Shown here: positions 18,221 to 26,502 of the stretch, piece after piece | How the letters are laid out: each line of letters begins with the position of its first letter | How positions within the stretch are numbered: the first letter of the stretch is position 1 | Assembly (NCBI GenBank): GCA_017405845.1 | Contig: JAFQZQ010000041.1 | Location: 1-64,000, forward strand | DNA length: 64,000 nt | Direction: 5' to 3' | From: Mogibacterium sp. | GTDB taxonomy: Bacteria > Bacillota > Clostridia > Peptostreptococcales > Anaerovoracaceae | Program-made: the position numbers and the translations under genes | Notes under the pieces: generated by a model | Told to the model about the DNA's origin: nothing | Database searches by the model: none | Seen by the model: only the letters and a program-made list of their open reading frames with translations

Positions 18221-19161
18221 CAGAACTCTCTCATCAGTTGTTCGAGCTCGCGGATCTCTTCCTCATCAACCTCGGCATCGAACATCACCTCGAGCGGCAG
18301 ATCATCACTGCGATCCTTGCCGGCATTCTTTCCGATGCGTTTGATTTCCTCTTTTCTGAAGGAATGGATCTCCTGCGAGAAGACTTCCTCGCCCGTTTCA
18401 GGATCCTTTTCTATAGCGCGGGTGTTGACCTTTCCGTTGAAATAATCAACATTGACTACCTTGGCAAGGCCATCAGGCGTTTCGACTCTTTCGTTATCCT
18501 TCGGCATTCCCTTGCGGAGTTCCTTGTAAGTCTTGTCCTCAAAGTTGAGGCAGCACATGAGCCTTCCGCATGTTCCTGATATCTTCGAAGGATTAAGCGA
18601 AAGATTCTGCTGCTTGGCCATCTTGATCGATACCGGGTGGAAGTCCGAGAGCCACTTGCTGCAGCAGAGAGGCCTGCCGCAGATGCCTATGCCGCCGAGC
18701 ATCCTTGCTTCGTCCCTTACACCGATCTGCCTGAGTTCTATCCTGTTTTTGAAGTGTCCCGCCAGATCCTTCGCGAGTTCTCTGAAATCGACTCTGCCGT
18801 CCGCAGAGAAGTAGAACACTATCTTGGAGCCATCGATCATGAATTCAACGTCGATCAGCTTCATCTCGAGTCCGTGTTTATCGATCTTCTCCTGGCAGAC
18901 CCTGAGCGCATCCTCTCTCTTTGCGAGGTTCTCCTTATATTTCTTGAGATCGGAGTCCGTCGCCTTGCGTGTGACAGGCTTCAGCTCCGCTACGAGCTCG
19001 GACTCATCTATGTCTCTGTTTGCAATGAGAATGTGACCCAGCTCCATGCCCCTTGCTGTCTCAACAATGACCATGTCTCCGAGTTCGAATGTCTGACCCA
19101 CCGGGTCAAAGTAATATGTTTTGCCGGTTTTGGCGAATCCTACTCCGACTATTTCAACCAT
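18220..19161 (-). CDS. ricT: RicT (YaaT/PSP1) regulatory iron-sulfur protein
   Basis: A 313-residue PSP1-domain protein. In B. subtilis RicT works with RicA and RicF, carries Fe-S clusters, and adjusts RNase Y processing and the Spo0A phosphorelay. The sequence shows the family cysteines in GICGRPLCCSKW and SGTCGRLMCCLNFE, which ligate the clusters. The N-terminal part (residues 1-75) is a small beta domain. An AGGAGG-like site (GGAGG) precedes the ATG. The gene order tmk-holB-ricT-methyltransferase is conserved in Firmicutes and supports the call. Confidence 0.93.
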   Translation of the reverse strand: MVEIVGVGFAKTGKTYYFDPVGQTFELGDMVIVETARGMELGHILIANRDIDESELVAELKPVTRKATDSDLKKYKENLAKREDALRVCQEKIDKHGLEMKLIDVEFMIDGSKIVFYFSADGRVDFRELAKDLAGHFKNRIELRQIGVRDEARMLGGIGICGRPLCCSKWLSDFHPVSIKMAKQQNLSLNPSKISGTCGRLMCCLNFEDKTYKELRKGMPKDNERVETPDGLAKVVNVDYFNGKVNTRAIEKDPETGEEVFSQEIHSFRKEEIKRIGKNAGKDRSDDLPLEVMFDAEVDEEEIRELEQLMREF

Positions 19162-19179
19162 TTTTGTATTTCCTCCGTA

Positions 19180-19968
19180 TCAATGCCCCGTGAGCTCCAG
19201 CCGGAGTCTCTTAAGGGCTTTGTTCTTGTCCATATCCCTTTCAATATCAGCACGTGCCTTTTCGCACAGCTCAAGCCTGTCAGCCATCGCCGCAGCCGAA
19301 TCCCCTGACATCATACGTTCCCGGAAACTCTCTTCCGCACAGTCTATTATCATCAGCGCATCGCTGCGCGTTTTGACACACTTTTCGATCGATTCCCTGA
19401 ATTCGCAGAAAGCGCCTTCCCCGCCGAGCAACGCTGCAGCTTTCCTGAATGCTTCAGCTTTTTCATTTTCCGCTTCGTCCGGTTCATCATGCTCAGCCTG
19501 CAGCCTTATGCTGCTGCATCTGGATCTTACCGTGCTAAGGAGATGATCGGGATTCGATGTTCCCAGAAGCAGAATGACATCAGGACGCGGTTCCTCGAGA
19601 GTCTTGAGGAGCTTGTTCTGCACGGTCTCACTCAGACTGTCCGCTTCATCAATTATGCCGATAAGATATCTGCCGTAGGCACCCATGTCGAGTCTGCTGC
19701 TGAAAGTATTGGCATCCTCTGTCTTATATCCGTTTTTGCCGCTCATCTGCATGTGAACAACATCCATTGAAGACCCCGCAGCCACCTGCCTGCATGCGTC
19801 GCAGCGTCCGCACGGCCTTTCCGATACTTCACTGCACCTGCATTCAAGGCCCATCGAAAGCCTTTTGATGAAGTCATCCCTGCTGCTTCCGGACTTGCCT
19901 TCCACTATGTACGCGTGAGCAGAACTCGATCCGCCCGCTATGCTTTTGATGATGGCGTTCAGATGCAT
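19180..19968 (-). CDS. holB: DNA polymerase III delta-prime subunit
   Basis: A 262-residue clamp-loader AAA-fold protein. The N-terminal nucleotide loop is degenerate (VEGKSGSSRDDF), as is usual for delta-prime, which does not hydrolyse ATP. Zinc-binding cysteines are present in CRCSEVSERPCGRCDACRQ, followed by IGIIDEADSL (Walker-B-like), LLKTLEEP and a sensor region with the SRC motif (TVRSRCSSI). Its frame overlaps the 3' end of tmk by 10 bases. The protein is short compared with about 330 residues in B. subtilis, so the C-terminal collar domain seems reduced. Confidence 0.9.
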   Translation of the reverse strand: MHLNAIIKSIAGGSSSAHAYIVEGKSGSSRDDFIKRLSMGLECRCSEVSERPCGRCDACRQVAAGSSMDVVHMQMSGKNGYKTEDANTFSSRLDMGAYGRYLIGIIDEADSLSETVQNKLLKTLEEPRPDVILLLGTSNPDHLLSTVRSRCSSIRLQAEHDEPDEAENEKAEAFRKAAALLGGEGAFCEFRESIEKCVKTRSDALMIIDCAEESFRERMMSGDSAAAMADRLELCEKARADIERDMDKNKALKRLRLELTGH

Positions 19969-20588
19969 CTTTCCCTGCAGAGCTCCTCCAGGCAGCTGTA
20001 AATCTTTTCCTTTATCTCCTCAATGGAGCCGGTAGCGTCTATCCTTTTAAATCTGTCAGGCTCAGCCTCCGAAATAGACTTGTAGCCTTCCCGGACCCTC
20101 CGGTGAAAATCAGAAGACTCAAGATCGAGTCTGTCAGGGCCTTTGTCGCCGGAAGCTCTGGCTTTGCCTGTTTCCGGGTCTATATCGAGCCATATCGTAA
20201 GATCCGGGCTGAGCCCTCCGGTAGCATACTTGTTAACCTCGGCTACCATGCTGCCCAGGTTCCTGCCGTATGCCTGATAAGCGATCGACGAGTCCACAAA
20301 TCTGTCGCAGATGACTATCTCACCACGCTCGAGAGCAGGTATCACCCTTTCTCTCACATGCTGTGCTCTCGCTGCAGCATAGATGAACATCTCCGTGACA
20401 GCTTCCATCTCTGTGTTTTCGGTATCGAGGAGTATCTCTCTGAGTTTCTCGCTTATACGCGGCCCACCCGGTTCTCTGGTATGCATCACAACGAGGCCTC
20501 TCTTGTTGAAGAAGCTTTCTATGTTTCTTATCTGTGTCGACTTGCCGGAACCGTCGCCGCCCTCAAGCGTAATGAACAAGCCCCTCAT
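19959..20588 (-). CDS. tmk: Thymidylate kinase
   Basis: A 209-residue P-loop kinase converting dTMP to dTDP. Motifs: EGGDGSGKST at residues 9-18, TREPGGP (dTMP-binding Arg), CDRFVDSSIAYQ (the DR motif) and a LID region with arginines near residue 150. The start overlaps the stop of the upstream small basic protein by 4 bases and its end overlaps holB by 10 bases, showing tight translational coupling with the clamp-loader gene. Confidence 0.95.
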   Translation of the reverse strand: MRGLFITLEGGDGSGKSTQIRNIESFFNKRGLVVMHTREPGGPRISEKLREILLDTENTEMEAVTEMFIYAAARAQHVRERVIPALERGEIVICDRFVDSSIAYQAYGRNLGSMVAEVNKYATGGLSPDLTIWLDIDPETGKARASGDKGPDRLDLESSDFHRRVREGYKSISEAEPDRFKRIDATGSIEEIKEKIYSCLEELCRERCI

Positions 20589-20806
20589 TTCTGATTCTCC
20601 TTCTTATCACTCTTCTTATTACTCTTCTTTTTGCTCTTCTTGCTGCTCTTGGCGGATTTCTCTTCGGCAGCGCTCTGTCTGATCGCTTCGTCTTCGATGC
20701 CGTTCTTCGCCTTGATATAGTTGAGCATCTGCGAGTAGAAGAATAACGCGAGCGCGATTACCGGCAGAGCTATCAGTATTATCAGTAAAATCTTAAAGAT
20801 AAACAT
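20585..20806 (-). CDS. Small membrane protein with Lys/Ser-rich tail
   Basis: A 73-residue protein with one hydrophobic segment (residues 4-25) and a strongly basic, Ser/Lys-rich cytoplasmic tail (residues 45-73). It is encoded between yitT (12-base gap) and tmk (4-base overlap) and so is very probably translated. I do not recognise a family. It resembles in design the two anchored basic proteins at 15.9-17.3 kb: a membrane anchor plus a lysine-rich tail. Confidence 0.7.
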   Translation of the reverse strand: MFIFKILLIILIALPVIALALFFYSQMLNYIKAKNGIEDEAIRQSAAEEKSAKSSKKSKKKSNKKSDKKENQK

Positions 20807-20818
20807 GTATGTATTCTA

Positions 20819-21697
20819 TCACTCCGTAAATCTCTTTTGGAAATTTCCAATCACTCTGATATTGTCGCTGATTATCATAAAGGCGTTTTCATCGTGCTCC
20901 GCGATCAGCTCCCTCAGATGAGGTTCCTCGTACTTGCTTATAACCGTGACCAGCACGTAGGTGCCTTCGCCGGTATACACTCCCTCACCATCCCATGCGG
21001 TGACTCCTCTTTTCAGATCGTGAAGTATGAGGTCTGAGAGTCCCGGTTTTTTGGTGAATATCATGCATTCCTGCTTTATGTTCTGCACATGCACCTTGTC
21101 GATGGCAAGACCTGTCACCACCGCGAAAATGATGGAGTACAGAACCGTCGGAATATCATAGATGAAGAGGCATATCGTATAAATGCAGATACTTATGATG
21201 ATGCCTATCGTGCCTACCTTGAAGTTAGGGTGGGTCTTGGCGAGGCACACTCCGATGACATCCTGCCCGCCCTGAGAGCTGCCGGCCCTGAGCACAAGGC
21301 CTGCTCCGATTCCGCTTCCGAGGCCTCCGACAACCGATGCCAGGATGCGGTCCTCAACGATAGGAACTGCCGGCACAGGAATGAGAGCCAGGAAAGCCGA
21401 CGCCATGGCGATCGAGATAAGAGTGGTGATGCAGAACTTGCGGCCCATAACCCGGTACGCCATGAAGAAGAGCGGGATATTGATGGCAAAGTATATGATG
21501 CCCATGTAATCCAGACCCGGTATCTCCGGAATATGCAGGAACTCTGTCATGAAAAGTCTTATGAGCTGTGTGATTCCCGTAAATCCTCCACTGTACAGGT
21601 GGATAGGGTTGATCATAAGGTTAACGCCGCATGCGTACAGCACGTTGCCTGCCACAGTCATCAGTATGCGGTCGATTCTCTTTTTGTTAAGTTCCAT
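20819..21697 (-). CDS. YitT-family membrane protein (DUF161 + DUF2179)
   Basis: A 292-residue protein with five or six transmembrane helices in residues 10-200, including the YitT signature NPIHLYSGGFTGITQ near residue 31 and a GSSQGGQDVIG block, followed by a soluble C-terminal DUF2179 domain (about 215-285) that folds like a small ligand-binding domain. Function in Firmicutes is not settled; transport has been proposed for some members. GGAAGG lies 7 bases before the ATG. It is the first gene of the tmk-holB-ricT operon and is divergent from the ABC exporter. Confidence 0.9.
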   Translation of the reverse strand: MELNKKRIDRILMTVAGNVLYACGVNLMINPIHLYSGGFTGITQLIRLFMTEFLHIPEIPGLDYMGIIYFAINIPLFFMAYRVMGRKFCITTLISIAMASAFLALIPVPAVPIVEDRILASVVGGLGSGIGAGLVLRAGSSQGGQDVIGVCLAKTHPNFKVGTIGIIISICIYTICLFIYDIPTVLYSIIFAVVTGLAIDKVHVQNIKQECMIFTKKPGLSDLILHDLKRGVTAWDGEGVYTGEGTYVLVTVISKYEEPHLRELIAEHDENAFMIISDNIRVIGNFQKRFTE

Positions 21698-21735
21698 TTC
21701 TGCGCCTTCCGGATGATAATATTTCTAACTGATTA

Positions 21736-21764
21736 ATTTTATTAGAAAAGGCTTCATTCTTCAA
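21736..21764 (-). promoter_or_regulatory. Promoter for the yitT-tmk-holB-ricT operon
   Basis: On the minus strand, TTGAAG (21759-21764) and TAAAAT (21736-21741) with a 17-base spacer. The same hexamers and spacer occur before oppA and before the CofE-like gene. Predicted start near 21729, about 30 bases before the yitT ATG. It overlaps the region of the divergent ABC-exporter promoter (TATAAT at 21774-21779 on the plus strand). Confidence 0.65.
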
Positions 21765-21788
21765 CAAATAATGTATAATTGCCTCATT

Positions 21789-23573
21789 ATGGAACAGAAA
21801 TCGATGTCAACAAAATACCTGCTGAAACGTTTTTACCCGTACTTTAAACCGTACTGGCACATACTCGTTTTTGACTTGTTCTGCGCATCGCTTACAAGCG
21901 TATGCGATCTTGTTCTGCCTCTGATAGTAAGGTTCATAACAAACACCGTGACGAACTCGCCGGCCGACCTCACTGTTGAGATAGTCGTGCGCATGACCGT
22001 GTTGTACATGATCCTGAGAATCATTGACGTTGCAGCCAACTACTACATGCAGAACCGCGGTCACATAATGGGCGCCCGCATCGAAAAGGACATGAGACGT
22101 GACCTCTTCGCGAAGTTCCAGGAGCTCTCATACGGATATTACAACAGCAACAAGACCGGTCAGCTGATATCCCGTATCACCACTGACCTCTTTGACATAA
22201 CCGAATTTGCTCACCACTGCCCTGAGGAGTACTTCATCGCTGCGGTCAAGATCGTTGTGGCCTTCACAGTGCTGATACAGGTGAATGTTCCTCTTACCCT
22301 GCTGCTTTTCGCACTCATACCTCTGATGCTTTTATGTGCGATGAAGTTCAGAGTACGCATGCGTAACGCATTCAAATGGCAGCGCTCAGAGCTTGGCGAG
22401 ATCAACTCCCACGTGGAAGACAGTCTCCTGGGAATACGCGTGTCAAAATCTTTCGCCAATGAGGATATAGAAGAAAAACGCTTCGAGGAAGGCAATGAGA
22501 GATTCCTCACAACAAAGAAGGTCGGCTACAGAAGCATGGCCGGATTCAGTGGTGTCACCCGTCTCTTCGACGGTCTCATGTACATCTCGATAGTATTCTT
22601 CGGCTCCATGGCATTGATTCGCGGTCACATAACAGCAGGCGATTTTATAGCTTATCTGATGTATGTGGCTGTGCTGCTGGAGTCAGTGCGCCGGGTGGTC
22701 CAATTCACCGAGCAATTCCAGCGCGGCATAACAGGCATCGAGCGATTCGTTGAGATAATGGATACCGAGATAGAAGTCGACGACCTTCCGGGCGCAGTGG
22801 AAATGCCTCAGGAAGTACACGGAGAAATAGAGTTCCGCGATGTGTCATTCACCTATGAAGCCGGTAAAGATGAAACAGAGCACAGCACAGCCGCCGGAGT
22901 TCCTGTGCTGAGCCACATAAACCTGAAAATCGCCAGCGGAGAAAACGTGGCGGTCGTCGGACCGAGCGGCGCAGGCAAGACTACGTTCTGCAATCTGATC
23001 CCGCGCTTCTACGACGTTACCGGCGGTGCCGTACTTGTGGACGGCAAAGACATCCGCGACTATAAGGTGCGTTCGCTACGTACGAAGATCGGAATGATGC
23101 AGCAGGATGTATACCTCTTCTCGGATACAGTTCTGGGCAACATAGAGTACGGCAGACCGGGCGCCAGCCGCGAGGATATTATCGCAGCGGCCAAACTCGC
23201 CGGTGCCGATGAGTTCATAAGTGAGCTGCCTGACGGCTACGACACCTACGTAGGTGAGCGCGGTGCAAGGCTCAGCGGAGGCCAGAAGCAGCGAATAAGC
23301 ATTGCGAGAGTCTTTCTCAAAAACCCGCCTATACTTATACTCGATGAAGCAACCTCATCGCTCGATAACGAAAGCGAGCGCTATGTGCAGGAATCTCTGT
23401 CAGAGCTTGCTAAGGGCCGTACAACAATCACCATCGCCCACAGACTTTCGACAGTCAAGAACGCCGACCGCATCGTGGTGCTGACCGAGGACGGCATTGT
23501 CGAGGAAGGCTCACACGATGAGCTTTTAAAGCAGGACGGCATTTATGCATCAATGTACAATTTAGCTTTATAA
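21789..23573 (+). CDS. ABC exporter, fused permease and ATPase
   Basis: A half-transporter of about 594 residues: six transmembrane helices (residues 15-310) and a C-terminal ATPase with Walker A GPSGAGKTT, Q-loop, signature LSGGQKQR and Walker B ILILDEATSSLD. This is the MsbA/LmrA-like type that works as a homodimer or paired with another half. Substrate is not readable from sequence. Start is uncertain: a TATAAT at 21774-21779 puts transcription near 21786, so the ATG at 21789 would be nearly leaderless, while the ATG at 21804 has a weak GGAA site; an ATG at 21771 lies upstream of the likely transcript start. The gene stands alone and is divergent from yitT. Confidence 0.9.
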   Translation: MEQKSMSTKYLLKRFYPYFKPYWHILVFDLFCASLTSVCDLVLPLIVRFITNTVTNSPADLTVEIVVRMTVLYMILRIIDVAANYYMQNRGHIMGARIEKDMRRDLFAKFQELSYGYYNSNKTGQLISRITTDLFDITEFAHHCPEEYFIAAVKIVVAFTVLIQVNVPLTLLLFALIPLMLLCAMKFRVRMRNAFKWQRSELGEINSHVEDSLLGIRVSKSFANEDIEEKRFEEGNERFLTTKKVGYRSMAGFSGVTRLFDGLMYISIVFFGSMALIRGHITAGDFIAYLMYVAVLLESVRRVVQFTEQFQRGITGIERFVEIMDTEIEVDDLPGAVEMPQEVHGEIEFRDVSFTYEAGKDETEHSTAAGVPVLSHINLKIASGENVAVVGPSGAGKTTFCNLIPRFYDVTGGAVLVDGKDIRDYKVRSLRTKIGMMQQDVYLFSDTVLGNIEYGRPGASREDIIAAAKLAGADEFISELPDGYDTYVGERGARLSGGQKQRISIARVFLKNPPILILDEATSSLDNESERYVQESLSELAKGRTTITIAHRLSTVKNADRIVVLTEDGIVEEGSHDELLKQDGIYASMYNLAL

Positions 23574-23581
23574 TTAATAAA

Positions 23582-23730
23582 AAAAGAAGGTCAGTAATGT
23601 CGCGCCCAGGCCGTCCGCAGCCGCCGGTGCTTAGCGATTGACGAGCCGGAGGCGAAGTCAGAGCTTAGCATCCGCTGCGAGCGAGGCAGAGCGAGAGCGC
23701 GTCTGGAAGTGACATTACTGACCTTCTTTT
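23582..23730. repeat. 149-bp inverted-repeat element between convergent genes
   Basis: Two 20-bp arms match perfectly as inverted repeats: 23582-23601 (begins AAAAGAAGG, ends ATGTC) and 23711-23730. They enclose 109 bases that are markedly GC-richer and contain further imperfect inverted and direct repeats (GTGCTTAGC near 23627 and GAGCTTAGC near 23662). The outer arms end in A-run on the left and T-run on the right, so either strand could fold into a stem with a U-tail: a bidirectional terminator for the ABC exporter and the convergent GNAT-like gene. The long structured loop is unusual for a plain terminator. A MITE-like or REP/BIME-like element is an alternative; no target duplication is clear. 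Confidence 0.75.
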
Positions 23731-23744
23731 ATATTCTTTAATTC

Positions 23745-24881
23745 TTACAGTTGCTTTATGAAGCAGCGTCTGCGTTTATGCGGTTCGATGTTGAACATCT
23801 TCCACTGATGATGCACGTTGGTATTGTACTCAAGTTGCGGGCCGGTCTCTGCCTTGCGAATGCCATTTTTGTTGCAGCCTGCGAAAAGGTGCTCCATAAT
23901 GACTCCGTTGAGACCTGTCTTCTGATACTCAGGCCTTACCGCTATCAGCAGAAGGTCGAGCGTATCTTTCTTCTGCATCAGGGCCTTTAACAGGCCTACC
24001 CATCCGAAAGGCATCAGGTGTCCGCCGCACTTGCGCATAGCATCAGCCGTTGACGGAGCTCCTACACCGAAGCCCATCAGCTTATCGTTGTCATCTACGA
24101 TAAGACATACAAAGTCCGGGTCTACCAGCGGCAGGAACTTGTTGGTGTACTTGGTGATCTGCCTTTCATTAAGCTCTACTACTCCGTAGAGATGCGCATA
24201 GGCAATATTTACAAGCTCAAATACCTGCTTGATGTATGGTTTGTACTGGGACTTGTGCTTGACCTGCACCTTATGGAAGCCGGTCCTTTTAAGCATGGCA
24301 TCAGAGATCCTCTTGAGCCTTACATAGTTAGGATCTTCCCATCCGTTAAGCGGTAAAAGGTGCTCTATCCAGTCGGTGTCTTTTTTGTATCCAAGAGCCT
24401 CAAGATGATCGAGATAGTACGGGTCGTTGTAGTAGGTGTAGAACATGCTGCGCTTGTCGAAACCTTCTACCAGCATGCCTTCCCTGTCGAGGTCGCAGAA
24501 TCCGAGAGGACCATGTACTTCGTTCATGCCCTTCTCTCTGGCCCAGTTCTCAACAGCATCAAAGAGAGCCTTTGACACTTCTCTGTCATCTATGAAATCG
24601 ACCTGGGAGAACCTCATTCGTTTTGTGCCCCACTTCTCATTCGAAGCATGGCTCAGAATAGCGCCGATGCGTCCTACTACTTCATCGCCTCTGTAAGCGA
24701 GCCACGACTTTGCCTCGCAGTACTCGAATGCAGGATTCTTTTTTTCGTCCCAGTCGTCAATGTCATCACCATAGAACGCAGGCACGAAATTTTCGTGATC
24801 GCGGTAAAGCTTGTTAGGATACTCTACAAACACTTTGCGCTCGGCTTTTGTTTTTACTTCTTTTATTATCAGATTTTCCAA
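23745..24881 (-). CDS. GNAT-like N-acyltransferase domain protein
   Basis: A 378-residue protein that I place in a family of long GNAT-fold proteins found in Clostridia and Bacteroidota. Visible features are the N-terminal FVEYPNKLYRDHENFVPAF segment, AYRGDEVVGRIGAIL (GNAT beta strands 2-3), a central conserved HGPLGFCDLDREGMLVEGF block and a C-terminal second acyltransferase-like half with LLLIAVRPEYQKTGLNGVIME, which resembles the acetyl-CoA loop. Substrate unknown. The start is TTG at 24881 after GGGGGA. It lies 22 bases downstream of the phosphofructokinase gene and may be co-transcribed with it. Confidence 0.75.
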   Translation of the reverse strand: MENLIIKEVKTKAERKVFVEYPNKLYRDHENFVPAFYGDDIDDWDEKKNPAFEYCEAKSWLAYRGDEVVGRIGAILSHASNEKWGTKRMRFSQVDFIDDREVSKALFDAVENWAREKGMNEVHGPLGFCDLDREGMLVEGFDKRSMFYTYYNDPYYLDHLEALGYKKDTDWIEHLLPLNGWEDPNYVRLKRISDAMLKRTGFHKVQVKHKSQYKPYIKQVFELVNIAYAHLYGVVELNERQITKYTNKFLPLVDPDFVCLIVDDNDKLMGFGVGAPSTADAMRKCGGHLMPFGWVGLLKALMQKKDTLDLLLIAVRPEYQKTGLNGVIMEHLFAGCNKNGIRKAETGPQLEYNTNVHHQWKMFNIEPHKRRRCFIKQL

Positions 24882-24903
24882 AAGGGTCCCCCGGTGGCTC
24901 TTT

Positions 24904-26151
24904 TTATTTGTGATTTCTCTTCTTTGTCATCGTCAGATGGATCGGAAGTCCGCCTGCTGTGTACGGCGCAACACGTCCGATGATGAACGGCCTTGCATAC
25001 TTCAGATACTCATCGCTGACGTATGTTCCGTCGTTGATGATCCAGTCCTGCGGCACCTTACGCTCAATGTTTGCTACCTCATGGATGTCAAACATGTCAT
25101 AAGTCTCAACGTAAGGCTCTCTGCAATCGACTTTGATGGTTACCATCTTGCCTGTATTGCCTTCAAATGCAGCCTTTGCAGCAAGGTATCCTACATTGTA
25201 AGCTTCGTCAGAGTCGCAGCGCGAAGCAAGGTGTGCTGCGCATCTCTGCAGTGACGAAAACTCGATGTAACGCGACTTAAGTCCTGTCTGGCTGGAAACC
25301 AGGCTTGCAAGATATGCAGCTGTTCCGGCGAGCTGCTTGTGTCCGAACGCGTCAACGTGATCGTTTACAGCTCCGAGCTCGCATACGAACTTGCCGTCTG
25401 CAGTCTTGAGTCCCTCAGATACGGCAACTACTACCGACTTCTTGGTCTTTGCCAGCTCCTTGATTCTCTTTATAAAGTCTTCGATATCGAATGTTACTTC
25501 CGGAAGATAGATCATGTCAGGGCCGGAGCAGTCGATGTCTTTCGCAAGGGCAGCTGCAGCTGCAAGCCATCCTGCATGGCGTCCCATGATCTCAACAATG
25601 CAGATAGTCGGCTTTGAAACGCCGTAGCTCTCGTTGTCTCTGATGATTTCCTTCATCGATGTTGCGATGTATTTAGCAGCTGAGCCATATCCAGGGCAGT
25701 GGTCAGTCATCGGCAGGTCGTTGTCGATGGTCTTCGGGATACCCATGAACTTCTGCTTCTTCTGATGCAGGGACGCATAGTCAGCAAGCTGCTTTATTGT
25801 GTCCATCGAATCGTTTCCTCCGTTGTAGAGGAAGAACTCGATGTTTCTTTTGTCGAGTATATCGAAGATCTTCTCGTAAACATCCTCGTGTCCTTCTATA
25901 GGAGGCAGTTTATAACGGCATGTTCCGAGGAACGACGATGGGGTTCTCTTGAGCAGCGAAAGATCCTGGCCGCTTGTAATATAGTCTTCTACATCAACGA
26001 TGTCTTCATTCAGCAGTCCCTCGATGCCGTAATGCATTCCGTAGATGCGTCTGATTCCGTACTTCCAGCATGCCTTGATTACTCCTGCGAGGCTGGAGTT
26101 AATAACAGCGGTAGGTCCGCCGGATTGTCCGATAATTAAATTTCCTTTCAT
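24904..26151 (-). CDS. pfp: Phosphofructokinase, PPi-dependent type
   Basis: A 415-residue PFK-family enzyme interconverting fructose-6-phosphate and fructose-1,6-bisphosphate. The phosphoryl-donor site reads GGNDS at residues 111-115 and PKTIDND at 139-145. An Asp at the position of E. coli Gly104 (D114) and a Lys at that of Gly124 (K140) are the established marks of pyrophosphate-using enzymes, because they block ATP. IMGRHAGW (substrate arginine and backbone) is intact. The PPi reaction is reversible, so with class III Fbp in the same window the cell has two routes toward gluconeogenesis. It is driven by the strong promoter at 26256-26284. Confidence 0.88.
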   Translation of the reverse strand: MKGNLIIGQSGGPTAVINSSLAGVIKACWKYGIRRIYGMHYGIEGLLNEDIVDVEDYITSGQDLSLLKRTPSSFLGTCRYKLPPIEGHEDVYEKIFDILDKRNIEFFLYNGGNDSMDTIKQLADYASLHQKKQKFMGIPKTIDNDLPMTDHCPGYGSAAKYIATSMKEIIRDNESYGVSKPTICIVEIMGRHAGWLAAAAALAKDIDCSGPDMIYLPEVTFDIEDFIKRIKELAKTKKSVVVAVSEGLKTADGKFVCELGAVNDHVDAFGHKQLAGTAAYLASLVSSQTGLKSRYIEFSSLQRCAAHLASRCDSDEAYNVGYLAAKAAFEGNTGKMVTIKVDCREPYVETYDMFDIHEVANIERKVPQDWIINDGTYVSDEYLKYARPFIIGRVAPYTAGGLPIHLTMTKKRNHK

Positions 26152-26255
26152 CTTTTTTCCCTTCTTAAACTGGTCTCTGCACCGCCGTGCTTAAGCGGTT
26201 ACCGACCCTCTCTTGCTTGATATTTCAATATTTTTCTATACAAAAATCATTTACG

Positions 26256-26284
26256 ATTATATGCTTATACACTTTTTGAGTCAA
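26256..26284 (-). promoter_or_regulatory. Strong promoter for pfp
   Basis: On the minus strand, TTGACT (26279-26284), 17-base spacer, perfect TATAAT (26256-26261). Predicted start near 26249, leaving a leader of about 98 bases that contains imperfect pairing (GGTC...GACC around an ACCGC/GCGGT stem, 26173-26208). I could not match the leader to a known riboswitch. Confidence 0.75.
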
Positions 26285-26430
26285 TGCCGGATGTGTTGTT
26301 TTTTGCGATTTTTGGCTATACATTTTGTTCAATGCAACAAAAAAAGATGTGCTCTGTCGTTAGTATGCCATAGTTGCAGCCATCGTTAACCGAGTTCCGG
26401 CTTTCATTCCCCGCGCTTGTGCTTTTTTAA

Positions 26431-26460
26431 GTGAACTATGTGCGCTATGTATGTTACAAT
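26431..26460 (+). promoter_or_regulatory. Extended -10 promoter for gltX
   Basis: TGTTACAAT (26452-26460) is an extended -10 element (TGn plus TACAAT), with a weak GTGAAC 18 bases upstream. Start is expected near 26467, about 36 bases before the gltX ATG. The remaining part of the roughly 350-base divergent gap (26285-26430) is AT-rich on its left side and shows no open frame, T-box or other recognisable element. Confidence 0.5.
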
Positions 26461-26502
26461 ATATGGCGCAAGTTAAAATGAACAAAGGGATTTACAAAAG
26501 AT

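Noticed and set aside
26150-26260. A riboswitch or T-box in the pfp leader or upstream of gltX
   Set aside because: There is some pairing in the roughly 98-base pfp leader, but no T-box sequence, specifier loop or known aptamer core; no terminator/antiterminator pair can be drawn.
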